A stretch of 64,000 nt of DNA from assembly GCA_018873245.2 (NCBI GenBank), contig JAEMBT020000002.1:2394001-2458000 (forward strand). The letters are read 5' to 3'. Position numbers and translations under genes: made by a program. This document shows, piece by piece, positions 55,582 through 64,000 of this stretch. The notes beneath the pieces were generated by a model. The model made no database searches. It saw nothing but the letters and a program-made list of their open reading frames with translations, and was not told the origin of the DNA. The stretch comes from Archegozetes longisetosus (Eukaryota; Arthropoda; Arachnida; Sarcoptiformes; Trhypochthoniidae). Each line of letters opens with the position of its first letter. The first letter of the stretch is position 1.

Positions 55582-56226
55582 TCAGACCCGTGTAAAAGAT
55601 GAGTCTTTGGTATTATCATCGTTATCGTTATCAATATTAAAATGACGACCACTATCATCATCAGCTTGAATATAATGATCATCAGAATCAAGTATTTTTC
55701 GGGTGAGTTTGATGGAAGTGGCATAAATGGTAGCAGATATAGAAATAAATAGGAATGACTTAGTTAAATACCACCACGAACTTGAATAGTGACTATTCGA
55801 ATAAGTACTAGTCTGATCATCAAGCTTTCGACTTAACCTCTGATTTTCATCAATAATAACATCTTTGTTGATCAGTTTATTGATAACTTCCCAAATTGTT
55901 CCGCAGAGAGCGACAAAAGTGACGAACAGGAATATAATCAATGTTGCCATATAAAAGTTGAGCAGACAATGGTTATGATTTTGACCTCTGATCGCTCCGA
56001 TCAGACCCAGAACACTGACAACTATAGTGGCCACCGACATAATAAATATCACAATTTCTTCGCCTTCGATACCTCGAAATTGTTCGACAAATTTGTTACC
56101 ATTTTCGGCGTCTATTATAATTTTAATCCAAGGATTATAATAAATAATTATTATCACAGACGCCACCGACAGCGATACCAATTGGAGTATTATTAGTGAG
56201 CATTTGATGGCTAGAAGTTTAGCCAT
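55582..56226 (-). CDS. Four-helix membrane protein with acidic tail (member 7)
   Basis: Single exon, 214 aa, starting MAKLLAIKCSLIILQLVSLS (TM1 to about residue 29). A loop of about 25 residues (NPWIKIIIDAENGNKFVEQF) precedes TM2 IFIMSVATIVVSVLGLIGAI with the family turn GLIGAIRGQ, TM3 LNFYMATLIIFLFVTFVALC, a longer loop (VINKLINKDVIIDENQRLSR) and TM4 FLFISISATIYATSIKLTRK. The tail is strongly acidic with Asp/Asn/His (DDDSGRHFNIDNDNDDN). Longer than the other members mainly through the TM3-TM4 loop. Lacks the CCG motif of true tetraspanins. Function unknown. Confidence 0.78.
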   Translation of the reverse strand: MAKLLAIKCSLIILQLVSLSVASVIIIIYYNPWIKIIIDAENGNKFVEQFRGIEGEEIVIFIMSVATIVVSVLGLIGAIRGQNHNHCLLNFYMATLIIFLFVTFVALCGTIWEVINKLINKDVIIDENQRLSRKLDDQTSTYSNSHYSSSWWYLTKSFLFISISATIYATSIKLTRKILDSDDHYIQADDDSGRHFNIDNDNDDNTKDSSFTRV

Positions 56227-56234
56227 TTTATGGT

Positions 56235-57091
56235 CCTCTTGTACTAATCTATTGACTTTCAGAAAAATTTCACTCCGACTAAAAATGATTCGATCCTGTC
56301 TTATAATTTATTAAAATTATAAGAGTGACTCACTCCGTATATTCATTGTATTATCGTATAAAATAGTTTTCTTCTGCTGCCAGTTGACCACACATCACAC
56401 ATATCATGATGAAAAACAGGACAATTGCTTCTTAGTTCATATTTTCATGTAAACTTGATCACGAGTTAATCATTAAATTAGCAATTATTTAGTTTTATGT
56501 AGATTCAAAAGTTTAGGAATATAAGGGAGAGCTGTCGCCCATTCCAACAATGTTTGTGCTCTCCTCTGACAACAAAAAAATATTTCTGGTATGTGTTATG
56601 TCTCACTCTTGTGGAGCTCTGGCTCTTACCAAAAGCAAATCCATTCCACGGCCTGTAAAAGCCATTTAAAAACCATAATAATGAACACAACAAGTCATAC
56701 AACTGCACATTCGCGCAAGAACTACAGTCAAACACTCATTATTAAAAGCTATGCTTAAAGTCAAGCTTCACTTGAATTAATCTAATAAAAACTGAATTGA
56801 AAGACGAATTGTGAATCGAGAAAATTTAGGAAGCTTAAAATCAATAACTTTAAGTTTAAACTGTTTTTATCGAAAAGCTTGCCTTTAAACAGCAAGAGCT
56901 GTATGCGCAGCTCGCTTATTCATCCTCTTGCTATCCCAGTTTCACTTGACATCCTCCCTGTTTTTCATTCCCCATCCTTGACATGAATTTTTCCCCCAGA
57001 TTTTTAAAACAGGCTTTTCGTCTATTTATACGCGATCACTTTTGGAGAGTGAATAAAGTGAACGAAAGTCCAACGTATTTAAATAGGACTT

Positions 57092-57154
<63 letters not shown>

Positions 57155-58450
57155 TTTTTCAAACGTGGAATTTATTTTTTCTATCAGAATATATACAATT
57201 TTTCTATTTGAGCACTAATGCAATGACATTGTTTTCTATGTTTTTGACAATGAATTTATATATTTCTAGTGACGCGTCAATGGTTTGAGTGATTTTTCGT
57301 CACACAAGACAATCATATAATCACCTATCCACCAAAACATAAGATAATTTATATATAATTGTATGTAATTACTCATAGTATGACTCATGCAATGCTTGTT
57401 TCTATTGTTGGAAAAGTTGCTAAAAATAAGCGTTAGATTAGAAGTTGTGAAAAAATCTTATAACATATATGTTTCTAAGATAAAAATTCTTTTTCACTCA
57501 GTTTTCAGTTTTAATTAATGTTTTGAAAAACATTTTGCTATTGAGATGTCATTCATTCTGATTATGAATAGATTTAATAAATGCTTATGATTGTGAATGA
57601 AAACTTTTAGTCTCAACTTTTCTTCAAGTTCTCAGTTTTCAAATGTTATTATAAATGAAATGCATTGAAATTAGTCTGAAATCACACTTAAGTTTAGAGA
57701 TTTATTGCAGAATTTCGCGATAAGGGCTTATAATCTATTTTAAGAGATTATGCAATGCTCTTAATTATTCATTACGGACTATATTTAGGATTAAAGTCAT
57801 ACAAGTTCAGTCAATTATTCATGTTTTGCAAAATACAACGTTTTTTAATTACTGTCAATGAGATTACTCTCATTATAAATTCTATTTTCTCGTTGCATAA
57901 TAATATAATTAACATAAGTCGACAACTATTTTATGCTTTAAACTGCAAATAATATAGAAAACAGTTTAAATATATCTATAAGAGATACGGCAAGGTTCAA
58001 CTTTCAAATTGATATCAAATTAGAGATCATTTTTTAGGGGATTTTATTTTCAACAAAAAATACTTTTCCTTAACTGTTTCAAAGTTTATAATGAAAAATA
58101 GATTAGCCTTTTCTACTTTTTCATCTAAAAACAAATGTTTGATCTAAATGTGAATTAAAAGAACTTATTTTTAAAGACATCACTAAAAATGTTATGACAC
58201 AATTGCTAAGATGCATATATTTCACTAAAGCATTACATAAGAGAAAGATATACAGTAATTCAATTTATTGATTGTACCTCTCATAAAAAAATTGAAGACA
58301 TAATTATGCCATTTTTTGCTGTTTTTTACGATTCAGTTATTGTTCTCTTATGAAGAATGGGATGAAAGGATAAAAACTTGTAACCCATGGCAACTAAAAT
58401 GCAAAATAAAAATTGTACTTCTCATATCAAATTTTTATAAATTAGTCTTA
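56235..58450. other. Intergenic, 2.2 kb, with a GA microsatellite
   Basis: No gene supported; short frames at 56505-56735 (-) and 57755-57952 (+) lack family features. Confidence 0.4.
57095..57154. repeat. (GA)n microsatellite
   Basis: About 28 uninterrupted GA units followed by one slip. Confidence 0.98.
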
Positions 58451-58455
58451 CTTTT

Positions 58456-59418
58456 ATGGTAGCTGTCTATCGATTGTTTGCACCAATGATTTCCACTTCT
58501 AGTTATTCAAATTGTGTTTTATTCAAAACAATTCAATTTACTTTTCTATTAGTTCTTTCGCTATCTATATTGTTATTTTTTGCAACTATTCTTATGCCTT
58601 TTGTCATCGCATTGATCTCCAATAGGAGCCAAATTGATTTTCTAACGATCTCAAATATCTTAATTGGTAATTATTTTTGAGAAAATCCGGCCTCAGTACC
58701 GAACTGGTTCTCTATTGTTGTAAATCACGTACACATCCCAGTTTATGCTACGTTGTACTCGTAGAAGTTGATCTAAACCCAACTTTAACTTATAGAATAT
58801 CATTGATGAGCGAGATTTCTAACGATACAAAGCCAGTTCGTCACAAAGCCGAAAAATTCTTTACTTATAAACCTTTGAATCGATTCTTACCTCGTAATCA
58901 ATTTCTAAGGATTTAATTATTGAGAAGGAGCCAATCATTTCTGTATAAATGATATAAAAGTCTAAATTTTTATCTCATTTCTAACTGAAAACAATCCCGA
59001 GTTTCCGAAGTCTAATCAATAGAGTAATCAAAACTTTTCGCAGCTCTTAAGAATTTTCTCGTTTGAAATAGGTTTGGTGATGCGAGTAATTGGCGCTATC
59101 GGTGGCGATAGTGGTCACTATTTCTTGCTATTAATATTCTCAATATCTATGACTTTGCTCGACTTATCGGTTTTGTTTGAAGCCCGACTAACTTTCACTC
59201 CGAAAGTTGATTTGTACGATATTTTTCACTTTTCTGCTAATATTTTAGTATCAATTTTGGGCTTCGGTTTTGTGTTAGTTATTAGAAGAATGAAAAGACT
59301 TGAATCATTGTGTGGTCCAAAACCTATTATTATTATTGATAAATGTGATGACGAAGAAGTAAATGAACAAACTATTAATGAGACAGTTTCGAGGCCTGAG
59401 ACTTCATTTCAGGATTGA
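58456..59418 (+). CDS. Four-helix membrane protein (member 8)
   Basis: Exons 58456-58666 and 59072-59418 (405-nt intron, phase 1) give 185 aa. Exon 1: MVAVYRLFAPMISTSS leader, TM1 TIQFTFLLVLSLSILLFFAT, then VIALISNRSQIDFL and the start of TM2. Exon 2: TM2 end VMRVIGAIGG (family turn), TM3 YFLLLIFSISMTLLDLSVLF, TM4 FSANILVSILGFGFVLVIRR, and an acidic tail KCDDEEVNEQTINETVS. A second ATG at 58486 (MISTSS) could also start translation. Function unknown. Confidence 0.72.
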
Positions 59419-59424
59419 TCATGT

Positions 59425-59577
59425 AACATTTCTTTATAGTTATCAAAAATCATGTGAACTTTTTTTGATATTGAAATTTTTTACCCGCAAACTTCTAGAG
59501 CTTAAAAAGTTATTTGACTTTTAATTCAATTAGTATACTATAGATTGACTCTTTAGTCAATATTTTTATGCCTTTAT

Positions 59578-59616
<39 letters not shown>

Positions 59617-60300
59617 AGGTTCATATCACGTGCAATAATTAGAACATAAATGCCTTATGTAAAGGAAACTATTCCTTATAATCCTTATTGCTGTCTGATT
59701 GACCAGAACGCAAAAAAGTTCACTAATTAGTTAATGAACTCAAAAATGATCTCGATCCAGCAGTGGATTGATATTAAAATAGACAATAGAATACGATAAA
59801 TCATGTCAAAGTAATTTATTATACACTACATAAAAACACTGAAAAGTGATAGAAACTTTCTCAAAATGATTATCTTTTTCCAATTTATGTAGAATTTAAA
59901 TCTCTCAATTAAATTGTGCTTAAGATTTTTTACTTTAAAAAACGGTTATTTGCAAGCTTAAAGCTAACTGTAATTTTAAAGAACTTTCGCTTCATTAAAC
60001 TATGCTTCGCCATTAGTTTACTTAGTATTCATCGCATACAGAGATCGGTAATTTACTCTTCAAGTTATTACCATAATGACTGAGTGGCTTTAATCACAAG
60101 GACACTAGACAAAACATCAAATTCATAGTTAATGATAGGGTTAAGACTATGAAGTATACAGTTTTCTGGAATTATTTTTCATACATTCGATTCTAGTTAA
60201 AACTCTTGCAAACTGTACGCAGCCCAAGGCATTCAATTTTGAAAGTGATCAGAGAATAAGCTTTAAATTCATCTTTGGTTCTCTCGAAAATCTTTGTGTT
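59425..60300. other. Intergenic, no gene seen
   Basis: Contains the short AG microsatellite at 59579; otherwise nothing supported. Confidence 0.4.
59579..59610. repeat. (AG)n microsatellite
   Basis: Sixteen uninterrupted AG units. Confidence 0.98.
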
Positions 60301-60308
60301 AGAAATAA

Positions 60309-60764
60309 ATGGATTCCTTCAGTAAAAATAACAATTATAAAACTGTAAAAATATCATTAATAGTTACAGTAATAGTATTTTTAATTATCTCGAGTGTGGA
60401 ACATATTATAAGACGTGAAGAACTGATTCAATTTCTTAAGGGAGAACAAATTTTTGATGACATTAATAATGATGAGATGATTAACACTGTCGTCGGCATT
60501 ACTATTGTTTTGGAAATATGTTTTGCTGCGCTTTATCTCTATTTGATTATAAGCGAAAAGTTTTGCGGAGTTTTAGTTTTTGCAATCCTAGGTCTTATAG
60601 CGCTTTACTGTGGCTTATCAAGAATCGGTCAATCGTTTGCGCCAACCATTATTGACATCGTATTATCCACTGCTGTGACTGCATTAGCGTTTGTTTTTGC
60701 TTATATGACAAGATCTAATAATAATAAAAGTTATTCTAATAATTGCAATCAGAGTTTAGCTTGA
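60309..60764 (+). CDS. Four-helix membrane protein (member 9)
   Basis: Single exon, 151 aa. MDSFSKNNNYKTVK leader, TM1 ISLIVTVIVFLIISSVEHII, a charged loop (RREELIQFLKGEQIFDDINN), TM2 TVVGITIVLEICFAALYLYL, short turn IISEKFCG, TM3 VLVFAILGLIALYCGLSRIG, TM4 VLSTAVTALAFVFAYMTRSN. The LAFVFAY block in TM4 is identical to that of member 1 (7411-7926). Asn/Ser-rich tail. Function unknown. Confidence 0.8.
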   Translation: MDSFSKNNNYKTVKISLIVTVIVFLIISSVEHIIRREELIQFLKGEQIFDDINNDEMINTVVGITIVLEICFAALYLYLIISEKFCGVLVFAILGLIALYCGLSRIGQSFAPTIIDIVLSTAVTALAFVFAYMTRSNNNKSYSNNCNQSLA

Positions 60765-60769
60765 TAACA

Positions 60770-61600
60770 TACGTAAATGTTTGAAAGTTTTTGTTTAAAT
60801 ATTAACCATTTTTATGATGTTTAATAAACTTGAATCGAGTTTTACTACGAATTCCAAAGTTATGATTGTCTAAAGCATAAAGTTAATAAACAGCACGTTC
60901 TGCACTCATTTTTGGACTAATTAATGATAAGAAAATTTTTATGAAGGTGTTTAGTCACAAAAAATTAACTTCTTTTTTGATTAGGCGTATGTAAAGTTGA
61001 TTGAAGTTGAACTACCATCCACCGATAAATCTTGTGTGTTTATCAATTCTATAAAGGTAGCAAAGATTGATAAGCTTCAGGGCTCAATAGCTCATTCTGA
61101 TTTATCAGTCAATAAATTGATTCTCAAATAATCAGTTCAGTCACGGATTTTGAATTCTGCCTATGAAAATGATTTGACATGATACTATAAATCGAAAAGT
61201 TTTCAATAGTCCAAAATAATATATTTTCATCGATAGAAGATTTCGTCTTCATTTCTTCAATAAGGTGTTATTGAATTAGCTACACTATGATATTGATTAT
61301 GCTTTGTAATTACTAACTTATCATCATTTCAACATATGTCTCGTCTCTCTTATCTTATACAAGAGCGTTAAGGATTAATCCGATATTAACGCCTAATGTT
61401 TATCAGTCAGTGATACATTGACGGTCATGTTGTTTTTTATTGAACTTAAGGATCAAACATTATAGTCCAATTATATCAAATCCCATATATAAACCTTTTT
61501 TAAAACAAATTTCCAAGATAAATCTTCAAGACCGATATTGAAGACAGTTTACATTGAACTTAAGTCTAAAATTTTTATTTTTAACTTAATAAAGGAGTTT
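60770..61600. other. Intergenic with third dispersed-repeat copy
   Basis: Apart from the repeat, a possible missing first exon of the next gene was sought here and not found. Confidence 0.4.
61000..61425 (+). repeat. Third copy of the ~570-bp dispersed repeat
   Basis: Shares CCACCGATAAATCTTG-type start, AGGGCTCAA-AGCTCATT, ATCGAAAAGTTTTCAA and GTCTCGTCTCTCTTATCTTA with the tandem pair at 48.9-50.1 kb, same orientation, more diverged. Confidence 0.6.
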
Positions 61601-61605
61601 TTAAA

Positions 61606-62568
61606 GTGGTATTGAATAAGAAGTTATATTTGAAATTAGTACTAATAATGATTGAGATTTCAGTTTTGAACAAAATATCATTGAGAGACATCGATATCAA
61701 AAGTTTTCGCATATCATGCCAGAGCAAAGTTTATAATAAAGGTATGAGCTACATCGGAGTGATGTTTCTTAAGTGTCCTGAAGGATCAAAGACAATACAC
61801 AATCACCCTATTATACCAGGCTACATCTTCATGGAATCAGTTGAACAACTGAATAATATGTCGGGCTTTGGCATAAATCAACAGCAAAGCTTTAATGCAA
61901 GGTTAAGCAATGTTCTGAATTTTCTGAATTTGGTAGTTCCTACAGCCAATTTATCTATAACCCAAAGCGTTAATGTTTCTGTCCAAGCCTCTAACCGAAG
62001 TTTTCCAACATTTCATAAGAGATGTTTTGAATCAATTACAAACGCAAATTCAAATGACTTTCTTGTTTTGGGCTTCTCTTTCGATCATGGATCAGAGACG
62101 ATTAAATTGAATTCTTCGACATTCAATCAAAAGTTGAGCGAATATTTCAACCATGGCCTTGACAGAGAAGGTATGGAGTTCTTCACTCCTATTTTACAAA
62201 CTGTTATGAAGAAGTATAGACTTGAGAAAGAAGTCGGGTTTACGATGAATGTTGAGCACATACCAGTTGTTTCGTGTCTTGAATATGAACAAATTTACCC
62301 AGATATCAAGTTTGTGAAAAAGAAAATTCAATTTGAGAATAAAACTAAATTTTACGATTGGTGTCGACAATATTATAACCCCAAATATTGGTCTGAAGCA
62401 GATTTTGACTTATGGTTTAATACAGAAAATCCTGATCCACATCTTTTGTGGATGACGATGACGTCAAAATTAACAAGTGAAAAGAGAGCAAGAGCTTTGA
62501 GAGAAACTGATAAACCACCAACATCAGCATCTGCTACGAGTTGGCTCAGAAGTCCAGTGAGAGTTTAA
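61606..62568 (+). CDS. Unrecognised protein, possibly secreted
   Basis: A 320-codon open frame. The only in-frame starts are GTG (61606) and TTG codons before the first ATG at 61648; a TAA lies 27 bases upstream of the GTG, so either translation begins at MIEISVLNKISLRD or an upstream exon is missing. With the extra residues (LYLKLVLIMIEISVL) the N-terminus resembles a signal peptide. The rest is a mixed globular-looking sequence with about five cysteines (RISCQSK, FLKCPEG, KRCFES, VVSCLEY, DWCRQY), several N-glycosylation sequons, a conserved-looking NHPIIPGYIFMESVE block, and aromatic C-terminal CRQYYNPKYWSEADFDLWFN. The tail is Ser/Arg-rich. No domain recognised. Confidence 0.65.
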   Translation: MVLNKKLYLKLVLIMIEISVLNKISLRDIDIKSFRISCQSKVYNKGMSYIGVMFLKCPEGSKTIHNHPIIPGYIFMESVEQLNNMSGFGINQQQSFNARLSNVLNFLNLVVPTANLSITQSVNVSVQASNRSFPTFHKRCFESITNANSNDFLVLGFSFDHGSETIKLNSSTFNQKLSEYFNHGLDREGMEFFTPILQTVMKKYRLEKEVGFTMNVEHIPVVSCLEYEQIYPDIKFVKKKIQFENKTKFYDWCRQYYNPKYWSEADFDLWFNTENPDPHLLWMTMTSKLTSEKRARALRETDKPPTSASATSWLRSPVRV

Positions 62569-62574
62569 TCTAAA

Positions 62575-63325
62575 AAATCTAATATTTAATCAAGTGTTTT
62601 TAGTATTATTTTCTATTAACTATGGTGCTCGAGCTTTTATCTAAATCTTTTGATTACTATCAAATGTTTTATTTTGCTTTGGTAAATATGAATCAGCTAA
62701 CAAACCCTAAAGTTTAGATACGAGAAAATCAGTTGCAAAATTGATTTTAACCTGTTTCGGCTAAACTCACTGATTAAAGTGTTATTCTGCGAGACTCACT
62801 TCTGCAAAACTGATACCAATAGATCCACGATCCGAAAGTATTTGGGAAGCGCTGCTATATATTGTTCTAGCAAATCTAAGCATCAATGCAAGAATTATTA
62901 TGATTATACTGAATTTGCACTTACTGACAAGTTTAACCTTACTTTACTTTAACTAGCTAATAACTTGACTTTAGCCTTATTTTACCTCTGCTTTTTGTTA
63001 TCGTTTAAGATTTAATAAAACTACCAATTATTAATTCAAAGTTTGAATTTTTGAATAGAATTTTTCATATATTAGTGTGAGATATTTTTAGGATTTTTTA
63101 AAATACAGTTTTAGGGTTTTTACATGTAAAGTATTTGCAGTTCTTTGGCAAATAATTATTAATCAATCACGTAAATTATTATCTATGAGAATTAATAGTT
63201 TTGGAATCCGTTTTGACTATAGTAAACAAAAAATTGTTGGCAAGCATTCCGCGAAAACTGTCATAGTAAGTAATCAAACAGAGTTGTTTATTTGAAGACA
63301 TAACAGGTGTGTTCATATTTGAGAT
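62575..63325. other. Intergenic, no gene seen
   Basis: AT-rich; nothing supported. Confidence 0.4.
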
Positions 63326-63330
63326 GAACG

Positions 63331-63598
63331 GTGTCTTCCCAGTTTATAGACGTCCACTTTGTAGACATTTCACTTCATAGACTAATTATTCGCTAATGAA
63401 AATTCTGGTTATTGAAGAGATTATTGATGTCAATTCTAAACAATCTAATTGAATCTAATTTTGAAAATTGATCATTTTCTAATCAAGTGTCTATCAATCG
63501 GATGTCTGTCAAGTGAAATGTCTATGAAGCGAAATGTTTATAAAGTGGGTGTCTATAAAGTGGATTTCCATCAATCGGGGTATAACCGGGATGGACAC
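63331..63598. repeat. Foldback repeat built of GTCTAT-AAGTG units
   Basis: The left arm (63331-63381) reads TTATAGACGTCCACTTTGTA then GACATTTCACTTCATAGAC; the right arm (63486-63598) is its complement but longer, with about six 15-20-base units of the form GTCTATAAAGTG / GTCTATGAAGCGAAAT. Inverted repeats made of short tandem units are typical of foldback elements. Confidence 0.6.
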
Positions 63599-63739
63599 AT
63601 GAGTTGCGCTATACATCGCACATGAACACTTCGCCAATGCTTCAAAAGTAAGAGTTATAATTAAAGCGATAGTGTAGCCATTTTTCGCGCAGTTAAAAAA
63701 TGAATAATAAGTCATAAAAAAGATTCAACATTGCAAATA

Positions 63740-64000
63740 ATGAATTATATAAGAAGAAATGAGTTTAAGATAGTCAAGCTATCTTTAATTTTAGTAGTAT
63801 TAATCGGTGCGACTGTCTATTGTATTGATTTAGCTCTAACAAAGGATGAGATTCATCTCTATAACGAAGAACTTAAACAACTCGATCAAGAGCTGGTCAG
63901 AAAAACAATTAATTTTGTATATGTGGCGGCTTTGTTATTCATAATAGGATTCACGGCTTTGTTTTTATTCTTCATAATCAAAGAAAATCTGACGGGAATT
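63740..64000 (+). CDS. Four-helix membrane protein (member 10), cut by window end
   Basis: Eighty-seven codons from ATG 63740 to the edge: MNYIRRNEFKIVK, TM1 LSLILVVLIGATVYCIDLAL, a charged loop (TKDEIHLYNEELKQLDQELV), TM2 FVYVAALLFIIGFTALFLFF, then IIKENLTGI, the start of the family turn (compare KENL in member 1). TM3 and TM4 lie beyond the window. Same strand and about 3 kb from member 9. Confidence 0.75.
   Translation, partial: MNYIRRNEFKIVKLSLILVVLIGATVYCIDLALTKDEIHLYNEELKQLDQELVRKTINFVYVAALLFIIGFTALFLFFIIKENLTGI

Noticed and set aside
58677-58916. 79-codon frame inside the intron of tetraspan member 8
   Set aside because: Lies wholly between a good donor and acceptor and has no membrane or family features.

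Overview
The window reads as AT-rich nuclear DNA of a small-genome arthropod. Genes are split by mostly short GT-AG introns (about 35-140 nt, a few longer) and separated by TA-, TTAA- and 8-bp-duplication transposon debris. The gene content (serpin, Kunitz protein, GT31 glycosyltransferase, SLC3 heavy chain, MARCH E3 ligase) is animal. I lean towards a mite or close relative, but nothing in the sequence proves the clade. No rRNA, tRNA or CRISPR was seen.

Layout. 0-17 kb: a 4-exon secreted serpin (+), a transposon-rich stretch (Tc1 relic, foldback with a nested hAT MITE, a nearly intact 1.5-kb Tc1 element), a small four-helix membrane gene (-), a three-exon GT31 glycosyltransferase (+) with a hAT MITE in its first intron, then a hairpin MITE split by a Tc1 element and a TTAA-flanked element full of palindromes. 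17.9-30.7 kb: an array of eight minus-strand genes plus one relic, all built as a short signal-peptide exon ending in phase 1 followed by exons for a secreted, mostly disordered Ser/Thr/Asp/Glu-rich protein; one carries a perfect Kunitz domain. 31.5-32.5 kb: a RING-CH (MARCH-type) membrane E3 ligase (-). 33.9-64 kb: small four-helix membrane genes on both strands, interrupted by a small secreted cysteine protein, an SLC3 (rBAT/4F2hc-like) amino-acid-transporter heavy chain and an unrecognised 320-codon gene. The last four-helix gene runs off the window.

Two gene families dominate. The secreted array (17.9-30.7 kb) looks like a local, fast-diverging expansion: gene structure, strand and a short hydrophobic motif are shared while the rest of the sequence is not. 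The four-helix family (about ten members, 7.4-64 kb) shares a signature at the TM2/TM3 junction and in TM4, and two members have proline-tyrosine-rich tails. These two families are the best candidates for undescribed biology here. Several coding frames break at homopolymer runs, so some apparent pseudogenes could be assembly indels.
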